Source of the DNA: Parachlamydiaceae bacterium | GTDB taxonomy: Bacteria; Chlamydiota; Chlamydiia; Chlamydiales; Parachlamydiaceae | Direction of reading: 5' to 3' | Length of the DNA stretch: 6,457 nt | NCBI GenBank assembly: GCA_013817115.1 | Contig: JACDDG010000144.1 | Span: 1 to 6,457, forward strand | Part shown: piece after piece, positions 1 through 5,369 of the stretch | How positions within the stretch are numbered: position 1 is the first letter of the stretch | How the letters are laid out: each line of letters opens with the position of its first letter | Made by a program: the position numbers and the translations under genes | The notes under the pieces: model-generated | The model's input: only the letters and a program-made list of their open reading frames with translations | What the model was told of the DNA's origin: nothing | Databases searched by the model: none

Positions 1-180
1 TGAGAGGCTTGTTCACCTTTTCGGTCAAATTTCTGCATGTCCACCATATTTTTGGGGGTTATGCATCCTTTCTGTGGTCTTTGTGGTTGAAATAAAAAAA
101 TTTTACCACAGGAATCGCAGAGTCACCAGAGGAGTTTTGTTTGACCGAAAATTTTACTCTATGGTGAAAGCCCATGTAAG
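1..180. repeat. Gene-free leader region with nested inverted repeats, possible degenerate dispersed element
   Basis: No convincing gene is present in bases 1-271. A perfect 12-base inverted repeat is seen: ttttcggtcaaa at 18-29 and tttgaccgaaaa at 140-151. Just outside it lie further matching arms, ggcttgttcacc (6-17) against ggtgaaagcc (163-172). Inside is a second hairpin: tgtggt at 82-87 pairs with accaca at 105-110 across an A/T-rich loop, and the flanks (ctgtggtctttgtgg, cacaggaatcgcagagtcaccagag) resemble the ctctgtggt/accacagag type of dispersed bacterial repeat. The nested symmetry suggests a non-coding repeat element. It could equally be the remains of a transcription end for a gene to the left. 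The left boundary may lie outside the window. Confidence 0.35.
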
Positions 181-271
181 CTGCTGTGAGCTAAGATTTT
201 GGCTTAAAGTTCAATTTTTGGTTCGAAGGAATAACTTAATGGCCTTAATCAGGCTCTAATGGAGTTTTTTT

Positions 272-1267
272 ATGCTAGGTATGATTTTCGCAGGTTTTAT
301 AACTGCATCAATCCCAAATGCGAATGAATGGCAAATTACTGAAAAAGGTAATGAGAAAAAATTGACTTGGGAAAATTCTATCGCAGAGATGGCACAAAAT
401 AATCTCACTCATTATAGTAAGGCAGAGTTAGAAACTGATTGGAGATTGAATGATTATTTTCCTTTGATTTATATTATTAATCTTCCTCAAGCTGAAAAAA
501 GACTTAAACGCTCTCTGCAAGAATTTTATTCCATTGGAACCAAAACCATCCATGTATTTCCAGCAATAGATGGTAGCAAGGATGTTCCTACATCGACATG
601 GAAAAAATTTCACTCACGTTTACATGACATTGACTCCTCTTGCCCTGAACAGTTTGACCGACTGCATCAACGTCAGGCAGGGTGCTACATGAGCCATTAT
701 AAGTTAGTTCAAAAAGTCAACGAAGCTTTTGAAGGGGCTCTAAAGCAGCTTAAAGTGGCAGAAATTTCTAAAGACCTTAATGCCATTAGAGAAGCAAACC
801 AAACTGTTCAGAAATATAGTAAGGTTTTGATTTGTGAGGATGATATAGGTTTTGGCTATCTTAATACGGCGGATTATACAATTTTTAAAAAAAGAGTGGG
901 AGAGTCTTTCACTAAAGCTCTTACTAAGCTGCCATCGAATTGGGACATTTTGTACTTTATTGTCAATCCAACAAACCCTACAAAAAAAATATCGCATCGC
1001 ATACGAAAAATCAACACTTCTTGGTGTTTTTGTGCTTATGCTTTACATCACACGATGTATAAGCCTTTTTTGGAGCATCTTAAAAAAATTGAAGAAAGTG
1101 ATGTTGTTAAAGTTTTGCCGGTAGATTCTGAAATCAGTGAAATTCAACATCTTCACCATGTCTATGCGATTTCACCTTCTATCGTTTATTCTTTCGGGGG
1201 GGAAAGTCAAATAACTGGAAAGACATGGTTCCCCTGGCAAGGACAACCTAAATATCCTCAAGATTGA
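272..1267 (+). CDS. Glycosyltransferase family 25-like protein (LPS/glycan sugar transferase)
   Basis: This is a 331-residue protein resembling glycosyltransferase family 25, whose members transfer a sugar from a nucleotide donor onto lipooligosaccharide or other glycans. Visible family landmarks, in order, are the first beta strand IYIINLP (about 66-72), a basic stretch with RLKR (77-80), FPAIDG (96-101), GCYMSH (137-142), the acidic nucleotide/metal-binding LICEDDI (186-192), LPSNWDILYF (220-229) and a C-terminal VDSEISEIQ followed by YAISPSIV (about 284-305). Residues 1-65 are an N-terminal extension before the catalytic fold. Its first 17 residues are hydrophobic and could act as a weak signal peptide or anchor, although a basic n-region is missing. 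The ATG at 272 is the first start after an in-frame TAA (257-259), and has GGAG at 261-264 with a 7-base spacer. The acceptor cannot be deduced. No other glycan gene is adjacent, so the gene stands alone. The family call is fairly secure; the specific reaction is unknown. Confidence 0.72.
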   Translation: MLGMIFAGFITASIPNANEWQITEKGNEKKLTWENSIAEMAQNNLTHYSKAELETDWRLNDYFPLIYIINLPQAEKRLKRSLQEFYSIGTKTIHVFPAIDGSKDVPTSTWKKFHSRLHDIDSSCPEQFDRLHQRQAGCYMSHYKLVQKVNEAFEGALKQLKVAEISKDLNAIREANQTVQKYSKVLICEDDIGFGYLNTADYTIFKKRVGESFTKALTKLPSNWDILYFIVNPTNPTKKISHRIRKINTSWCFCAYALHHTMYKPFLEHLKKIEESDVVKVLPVDSEISEIQHLHHVYAISPSIVYSFGGESQITGKTWFPWQGQPKYPQD

Positions 1268-1503
1268 TGGGAAATGCTCCTATCCGAGGCCACATTTGAT
1301 CCTATGCGTGGCGCAGGATTCCAAATGATACCAATCTGATCGATAAGACGAAAAATGTGTTGAATCATAAAGTCTGTGAGGCGTGTAAATCGACTTGAAA
1401 GGAGATCAAGACGGTCTACGACTTCAAGCGGAAGAATTAAATTACAATCGATTATTAAACATTCTTCCAATGATCTTCTCAAACCTTTTGCTGCAAAATT
1501 CAT
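1258..1503 (-). pseudogene. Probable truncated remnant of a small helical protein gene
   Basis: This is an 81-residue reading frame on the minus strand, convergent with the glycosyltransferase and overlapping its last 10 bases. Residues from about 8 to 58 form plausible amphipathic helices. The segment SRFTRLTDFMIQ, followed by FRLID, resembles by eye a short HEPN-like/uncharacterised helical family in which an SRF(A/T)R..D...QK segment is typical. After about residue 59 the chain changes to an Asn/Pro/Arg/Ser-rich tail unlike the rest, as if the true 3' end had been lost and replaced. On the 5' side the frame stays open for 12 codons above the ATG (to a TAG near 1540) without an ATG, and no good Shine-Dalgarno is seen, so the original start may also be gone. 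I read it as a decayed fragment. A genuine small expressed protein is the alternative. The family suggestion comes from pattern memory and is tentative. Confidence 0.35.
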
Positions 1504-1690
1504 CAGCCCAATTCTTTTTTTAAGATCATTAATAAATTTCTAAGCTGGATTATACCATTTGTAAATTGGATAAGTCAAATATGTCTTTTCTTTAAAAATG
1601 GAATGACTTTCGTTATTTTAAATTGTTATTTTATTTTCAATGAAATGCTAGATCTGCTAAAATTCAACTTTAATAACTCAGGGTCATACC
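1504..1690. other. AT-rich intergenic stretch, no gene, one weak candidate promoter
   Basis: No coding signal is seen between the gene remnant and the palindrome. It is very AT-rich. A possible plus-strand promoter is TTTTCA (1634-1639) with an 18-base spacer to TAAAAT (1658-1663). In sequence this rich in A and T such matches arise easily by chance. If real, it could have been the ancestral promoter of the coiled-coil gene before the palindromic element inserted downstream. No rho-independent terminator for the glycosyltransferase was recognised here. Confidence 0.3.
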
Positions 1691-1744
1691 AGTACACCAT
1701 GTCAGTTAAATTGTCGGAAATTTTTGATTTGAAAGCTCCCGCTG

Positions 1745-1773
1745 TTGAGAAATCGAAAGTGACCCAATATTAT
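1745..1773 (+). promoter_or_regulatory. Candidate sigma-70-type promoter at the centre of the palindrome
   Basis: TTGAGA (1745-1750), a 17-base spacer and TATTAT (1768-1773) form a plausible promoter pointing at the coiled-coil gene. A perfect TATAAT overlaps at 1771-1776, but with a 20-base spacer. Because the region is palindromic, the minus strand carries a matching TTGAGA, 16 bases, TATTAT, so the element could fire in both directions. A plus-strand transcript would begin near 1780-1785 and contain only the right arm, so the long hairpin would not form in it. This is inferred from hexamer matches alone. Confidence 0.35.
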
Positions 1774-1843
1774 AATATGGGGTCACTTTCGATTCTCAAC
1801 CCCGGGGCTTTCACATTAAAAATTTCGACCATTTAACTGACAC

Positions 1844-1847
1844 GGAG
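1844..1847 (+). promoter_or_regulatory. Shine-Dalgarno GGAG of the coiled-coil gene, lying at the edge of the palindrome
   Basis: GGAG ends 7 bases before the GTG at 1855 and decides that start. Its GG (1844-1845) are the last bases of the terminal inverted repeat, while AG (1846-1847) belongs to the flanking AGTAC. In a read-through transcript containing both arms, the site sits at the base of the long hairpin and would be partly paired with bases 1694-1698. Confidence 0.6.
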
Positions 1848-1854
1848 TACTAGA

Positions 1855-3426
1855 GTGATTTCCAAAGAAAATAGTCTTGAAAAACAAGTCCAATCATTAG
1901 CCCTTATAGGGCCATTCATGCTGCTAGTTACTCTGATAACCCTTTTAATTAGTCCTTCACATCAGCAATTACACCTACCTCTTATAGCAGTTAGTGGCAT
2001 CCTTATTTGTTGGAAATGGAAGATGCAAGGATTATTCTCGTCCCTAGCGCTACTCACTATAGCTTTGTTCTATCAGCTTTTTTTTAACTCACCTCCAGAA
2101 AGAATTTTCTGGGAGCTTTTGGTTGCCGCAGCGATAGCATTGACTTTTAGCATTACTGCTCTCAGCTTCAAAGAGGTTGAGGAAGTTTTATGTGAAGCAC
2201 AACAAGAATCGACTTCTACTAAGCATCAATTTCACAATTTGAATGATCAGATTCAGAAACTTGAAGAACAATGCAACAGTGAATTGAATCACGTGAATCA
2301 AGATACAGCTAAAAGTGAACTTCTACGAAAAAAATTAGATGAACAAATCGCCCTTACTCAAGCAAGTGAGCAGGTTGCAGAAAAAATTCGCGAAAAAATG
2401 AATGGCATTTCTCTTCAAAATGAAAGCTTGCTACGAGAACTATTTCAGAAACGACACGAGTGTGATAAGCTCTCACATAGCCTTGCAGAGCAAATTGAAT
2501 TAACTCAGATGGAACTTGATGATCAGAAAAAGGCTTATGAAACCTTGCACGAAGCCAAAAAAACGCTTGAACTGAAACATCAAAATGAAATAGAGGCTTT
2601 AAAAGAGACTATTTCTTTCAATAAAACCTCGCAGAGCAGTCTGGAAGCTAACTTGAATTTAATAGAGGCGCTAAGGGAAGAAAAGAAAGTTACAGCTGAG
2701 CGTCATTATAAAGAAATTGAAGACTTGCATGAAATGATTTCATCTCTTAAAGAATCTCAGGTTGATCTTGAGAAAGAAAAAAATTCCTTAAATACTCTAA
2801 AGCAAGAAAATAAGACCGCAGAAGATATTCACAATAAGGAAATAAAGACTTTGCAGGAAACGATTTCTTCCCTGAAAGCTTCTTTGTGCGGTCAAGAAGA
2901 CTATGCGAATTTAATAGAGACACTCAAAGAAGAGAAAAAAGCTACGGAAGAACGCCATCAAAAAGATATTGAAACTTTACAAGGAACAATCTTTTCTCTT
3001 AAAACCTCGGACAATGGTCATGAAGCGCATAAAAAAGCATTAGACATTTTTAAAGAAGAAAAGAAATCTACAGAAGAACTTCATTTTAAAGAAATCGAAG
3101 CTTTGCATGAAACTATTTCCTCTCTCAAAGCTTTTAAAACAGAGCTTGAAAAACAAAACGGCTCCCTAAAGAGCCTGAAAGAAGAGAAAAAGGCAACTGA
3201 AAAGCGTCATCTCAAGGACATCGAAGCTTTGCAAAAGCAAATTTCAATGCTTAAGACAAGCGCAAGACCGGAAAAAAATTCTCCGTCCTCATCGCGTTCT
3301 TCCACTGAGCAAACACAAGATCAATCGAAACCTAATCAAAAGCTTAAGGGGAAAGGTTCCAAGACCAATAATTGGGCAAATACTATTTTGTCCAGATGGT
3401 CAGAGCCTGAAGACCAGCCACAATAG
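1855..3426 (+). CDS. Membrane-anchored coiled-coil protein with four N-terminal helices and 42-residue repeats
   Basis: This 523-residue protein belongs to no family I recognise by name. Four hydrophobic segments near residues 17-33, 40-55, 60-77 and 84-104 predict a compact membrane domain. Residues about 107-468 are almost all Glu, Lys, Gln, Leu and Ile and predict a long coiled coil. The second half of it (229-469) is a tandem array of 42-residue units. A polar Ser/Pro/Gln/Lys tail (about 470-505) leads to a C-terminal patch, WANTILSRW (507-515). The chosen start is GTG at 1855, supported by GGAG 7 bases upstream; the frame is closed by TAA at 1834. ATG at 1918 (residue 22) is a weaker alternative because it would cut into the first helix. 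The coiled coil probably projects from the membrane as a spacer, tether or scaffold. In intracellular bacteria such proteins are sometimes inclusion-membrane or secreted effectors, but no motif shown here proves secretion. The gene is alone on its strand. Confidence 0.8.
   Translation: MISKENSLEKQVQSLALIGPFMLLVTLITLLISPSHQQLHLPLIAVSGILICWKWKMQGLFSSLALLTIALFYQLFFNSPPERIFWELLVAAAIALTFSITALSFKEVEEVLCEAQQESTSTKHQFHNLNDQIQKLEEQCNSELNHVNQDTAKSELLRKKLDEQIALTQASEQVAEKIREKMNGISLQNESLLRELFQKRHECDKLSHSLAEQIELTQMELDDQKKAYETLHEAKKTLELKHQNEIEALKETISFNKTSQSSLEANLNLIEALREEKKVTAERHYKEIEDLHEMISSLKESQVDLEKEKNSLNTLKQENKTAEDIHNKEIKTLQETISSLKASLCGQEDYANLIETLKEEKKATEERHQKDIETLQGTIFSLKTSDNGHEAHKKALDIFKEEKKSTEELHFKEIEALHETISSLKAFKTELEKQNGSLKSLKEEKKATEKRHLKDIEALQKQISMLKTSARPEKNSPSSSRSSTEQTQDQSKPNQKLKGKGSKTNNWANTILSRWSEPEDQPQ
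2539..3261 (+). repeat. Six tandem 126-base (42-residue) coding repeats
   Basis: The units are residues 229-270, 271-312, 313-354, 355-396, 397-438 and a partial 439-469. Equivalent hydrophobic positions fall exactly 42 apart (L231, L273, L315, L357, F399, L441). A histidine is conserved in all six units (H242, H284, H326, H368, H410, H452), followed three or four residues later by (D/E)I(E/K)xL. The unit consensus is close to LKEEKKATEERHxKEIEAL, then xETISSLK and a variable tail. Forty-two residues are exactly six heptads, so adding or losing a unit keeps the coiled-coil register. The nucleotide sequences have diverged, so this is an old array and not a recent expansion. Confidence 0.9.
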
Positions 3427-3617
3427 TTACAAGTCGTAGCGAAACCACAGTCAAATTTTGTCTTTCCCACCAGATAACCTTAATCCCAAGCGAGATGCTA
3501 AGTCCCCCTTAAACTCATCAAAAAAGTAGCTCATCATTCCGATTCAGACGTTGAGTATTAACGTAACATAAAATAAGTTTAAACTATGATCTTGATCTTA
3601 ACTTCCAGCAACTAATT
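3427..3617. other. Gene-free gap after the coiled-coil gene
   Basis: No coding region, RNA gene or clear rho-independent terminator was recognised. The first 25 bases loosely resemble the start of the window (gtcaaattt, 8 differing bases, then ccacca, at 3450 and at 24), which might reflect decayed copies of one repeat but could be chance. Confidence 0.4.
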
Positions 3618-3735
3618 TTGAGGTGGTTCGCCTTTCGGACAGGGCTTAAAGTTGTTTGTCAGCTACGTGGATACCAACATCGGAATAATGGTGCAACATT
3701 TTTGCCGCGATCAGAGCGGTTAGGCTATTCGATTT
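3618..3735. repeat. GC-richer block in the convergent gap, possible dispersed repeat or structured RNA
   Basis: This stretch is visibly richer in G and C than the AT-rich bases on both sides. It contains a small stem, ccgc-gatcaga-gcgg (3707-3721), whose minus-strand copy lies downstream of map but lacks a T-tract, so it is not a standard terminator. A plus-strand frame crosses it with an ATG-less, arginine- and glycine-rich translation (about 35 residues before it degrades into AT-rich sequence). I do not believe this frame is a real gene. A dispersed repeat copy or a non-coding RNA is possible. The evidence is composition and context only. Confidence 0.25.
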
Positions 3736-3796
3736 TGCTTATAAAATTTAGTTTGTATTTTGATAAGAATCCTAATAACTTGTATTACATTCTACT

Positions 3797-4675
3797 CTAT
3801 CTTGTCCAGGTCGTCATAACCTCATGCCCTTCCTCAGTAATCAGCAATGTGTGTTCCCACTGTGCGCTCGAGCGATTATCTTTTGTGCGAGCTGTCCAAT
3901 AATTGAGTGGGTCGATGACCGCTTCGCGTACGCCGGCATTGATCATCGGTTCTATCGTAAAAGTCATTCCGGGAACCAATATAACAGAGTTTCGATTTCG
4001 ACAATGTGGGATCTGCGGATCTTCATGAAATTTTACTCCCACTCCATGACCTACAAATTGATTCACCACTGAACATCCCATCGAGTTTGCATAGCTTTCA
4101 ATCACTTCTCCAATATCTGAAACAGGGATACCTGGTTTCAAAATGGCGATAGAGCGCATCAAGCACTCATAAGAGACATCTACAACCAATTGTCTTTCTG
4201 CAGACAGTTCGCCAATAGTCACCATGAGACTGCAATCGCCAAAAAATCCTTTGTAGATTGACGCAATATCGATATTTAGGATATCGCCTTGACGCAGCGG
4301 GGTATTATCGGGAATTCCATGGCAAATCACTTCATTAAACGAAGTACAAATCCCTTTGGGAAAAGGAGGATGTCCGTAATGCAACGCAGCCGGAATGGCT
4401 CCCGCGTCACGGTGTAATTGAGCAGCATAAGTATCAAGCTCTTGAGTTGTCACCCCTTCTTTTGCCATTTTTCTTGTAGCAATCAGAATTTCCGAAGTTA
4501 AGCGACAGGCCTCTCTTATGCCAGCGACCTGTTTTTCATCTTTTAATAGAATATGATGATCATTCAGATATTTTTTGCGCAATAAGTCTGCTGTCAGTTT
4601 ACCAGGAGAGGGAAAGTGGCATTTTTTCCATTTAACTCCGCTTCCACACCAACAGGGATCATTTCTCTGAATCAT
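3797..4675 (-). CDS. map: Methionine aminopeptidase, type I, with N-terminal SEC-C zinc motif
   Basis: Cytosolic metalloenzyme that removes the initiator methionine from new proteins when the second residue is small. The 292-residue chain begins with a SEC-C motif (C8, C10, C19, H20 in NDPCWCGSG and KKCH), which in related enzymes binds zinc and is thought to favour ribosome association. The pita-bread catalytic domain follows. The five expected dinuclear metal ligands are visible: D136 in NIDIA, D147 in FFGDCS, H210 in GHGVG, E242 in TIEPM and E274 in QWEHT. H119 in ICHGIP matches the substrate-contacting histidine. All key residues are present, so the enzyme should be active. The ATG overlaps the tsaB stop as ATGA (4672-4675), with AAGGA (4682-4686) six bases upstream inside tsaB, which implies translational coupling. 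The SEC-C-plus-MAP architecture is characteristic of chlamydiae and some other bacteria. Confidence 0.96.
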   Translation of the reverse strand: MIQRNDPCWCGSGVKWKKCHFPSPGKLTADLLRKKYLNDHHILLKDEKQVAGIREACRLTSEILIATRKMAKEGVTTQELDTYAAQLHRDAGAIPAALHYGHPPFPKGICTSFNEVICHGIPDNTPLRQGDILNIDIASIYKGFFGDCSLMVTIGELSAERQLVVDVSYECLMRSIAILKPGIPVSDIGEVIESYANSMGCSVVNQFVGHGVGVKFHEDPQIPHCRNRNSVILVPGMTFTIEPMINAGVREAVIDPLNYWTARTKDNRSSAQWEHTLLITEEGHEVMTTWTR

Positions 4676-5352
4676 AGTAATTCCTTCATTTGTTCTTTTT
4701 CAATTTCAGCATGTGTTTTTCGAAGATACATTAATTCTAAAGAACCATCAATGGCAATATTACCGACGCGTAACTGCTCTTCAGCCAAAAAAGCCATCTG
4801 AAAGGGATTTGGAGGTAGCATTTGCCATTCAGATTCAGGGCAAAAAGATTCAAGTTTAGGTTTTAGGATTTTATCTTGTGGAGTGACTATCCAATTTGAC
4901 CCCTTCAACAGCTCTTTGACAGCATCTAAGGAAATCACTTGTGGTTCATGGGTGCATCTAACGCATCCCCTATCATCTTTAACTCCACCTGCAACATAGA
5001 CTCCACCAATCCTGGCATCCACTAGTACTAAAAATGAACCACTACCATTAGGAACAAAACATTTTAAAGTTGAAATTCCGATCAGAGGTATATCTGCCGC
5101 AAATGCTAGGGTTTTTGCGAACATCACTCCTACCCGTATTCCTGTATAGGAACCCGGGCCTATGCCAACAGCGATATACGACAAATCAGACGCCTTAAGT
5201 TTTAATTTACAAAGACCTTCGTAGACACAAGAGGCTAGGTATTTGGAATTATTTAGGCCCAAGGGCAACTCTTTTTGAAACACAATTTGCTGACCTTCCA
5301 TCACAACTGCAATAGTGTGTTCGGTGCTCGTTTCGATGAGTAAAAAAGGCAA
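4672..5352 (-). CDS. tsaB: tRNA threonylcarbamoyladenosine biosynthesis protein TsaB
   Basis: TsaB is the scaffold partner of TsaD (with TsaE) in the complex that puts threonylcarbamoyl on A37 of ANN-decoding tRNAs (t6A). The 226-residue length is typical. The ASKHA-fold start PFLLIETST (2-10) matches the family LxIDTS strand, and the hallmark GIGPGSYTGIRVGV is at 63-76, followed by the helix ending AFA and IPLIGISTL (88-96). Residues LVDARIGGVYVA (110-121) correspond to the family DAR..EVY strand. The C-terminus ELMYLRKTHAEIEK fits the usual YLR ending. The start is TTG (5350-5352), chosen because of a strong Shine-Dalgarno and alignment with the family N-terminus. The gene lies 16 bases after the dGTPase-like gene and overlaps map by 4, so it is in the middle of a cluster. 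TsaD and TsaE are not in the window. Confidence 0.93.
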   Translation of the reverse strand: MPFLLIETSTEHTIAVVMEGQQIVFQKELPLGLNNSKYLASCVYEGLCKLKLKASDLSYIAVGIGPGSYTGIRVGVMFAKTLAFAADIPLIGISTLKCFVPNGSGSFLVLVDARIGGVYVAGGVKDDRGCVRCTHEPQVISLDAVKELLKGSNWIVTPQDKILKPKLESFCPESEWQMLPPNPFQMAFLAEEQLRVGNIAIDGSLELMYLRKTHAEIEKEQMKELL

Positions 5353-5359
5353 GCGGGAT

Positions 5360-5369
5360 CTCCTTTCCT
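5360..5369 (-). promoter_or_regulatory. Strong Shine-Dalgarno for the TTG start of tsaB
   Basis: The minus strand reads aggaaaggag, then 7 bases, then TTG. Its first base is the last base of the TAA stop of the upstream dGTPase-like gene (5369-5371). The strong site offsets the weak start codon and supports coupled translation in the cluster. Confidence 0.8.

Larger units (their letters stand above)
1691..1851. mobile_element. Near-perfect 161-base palindrome, MITE-like element with terminal inverted repeats
   Basis: Two arms of about 80 bases are roughly 80% complementary by eye and meet at a perfect 12-base palindrome, atattataatat (1767-1778). The innermost stem is cgaaagtgaccc (1754-1765) with gggtcactttcg (1780-1791). 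The outer ends form 15-base terminal inverted repeats with one mismatch: ccatgtcagttaaat (1697-1711) and the reverse complement of 1831-1845, ccgtgtcagttaaat. AGTAC flanks the terminal repeats on both sides (1691-1695 and 1846-1850), which would fit a 5-base target duplication. However AGTACT is itself a palindrome, so these bases could instead belong to the arms. There is no transposase gene inside, so any movement would have relied on an enzyme encoded elsewhere. The short reading frame that crosses it is an artefact of the repeat. Alternatives are a pair of abutted insertion-sequence ends or a strong bidirectional hairpin. The arm symmetry is directly visible; the transposon origin is inferred. 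Confidence 0.65.

Noticed and set aside
74..259. 61-residue plus-strand frame just upstream of, and in frame with, the glycosyltransferase
   Set aside because: It is separated from the glycosyltransferase by a TAA, spans the inverted repeats, has no protein-like pattern and no convincing ribosome site. It is best explained as read-through of repeat sequence.
1603..1836. 77-residue plus-strand frame
   Set aside because: Most of it is a translation of the palindrome; there is no family resemblance and no Shine-Dalgarno.
2539..3261. 126-base repeats as a CRISPR or VNTR array
   Set aside because: The repeats are degenerate coding units in frame with a coiled coil and have no unique spacers, so they are protein repeats.
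3738..3767. Hairpin cttataaaat / attttgataag as a terminator for the map cluster
   Set aside because: The stem is almost entirely A/T with a bulge, and no T-tract follows on either strand, so it does not meet the usual terminator pattern.
3618..3902. 94-residue plus-strand frame running into the 3' end of map
   Set aside because: It overlaps map on the opposite strand by about 100 bases and changes character from GC-richer to AT-rich sequence; the composition island is the more likely explanation.
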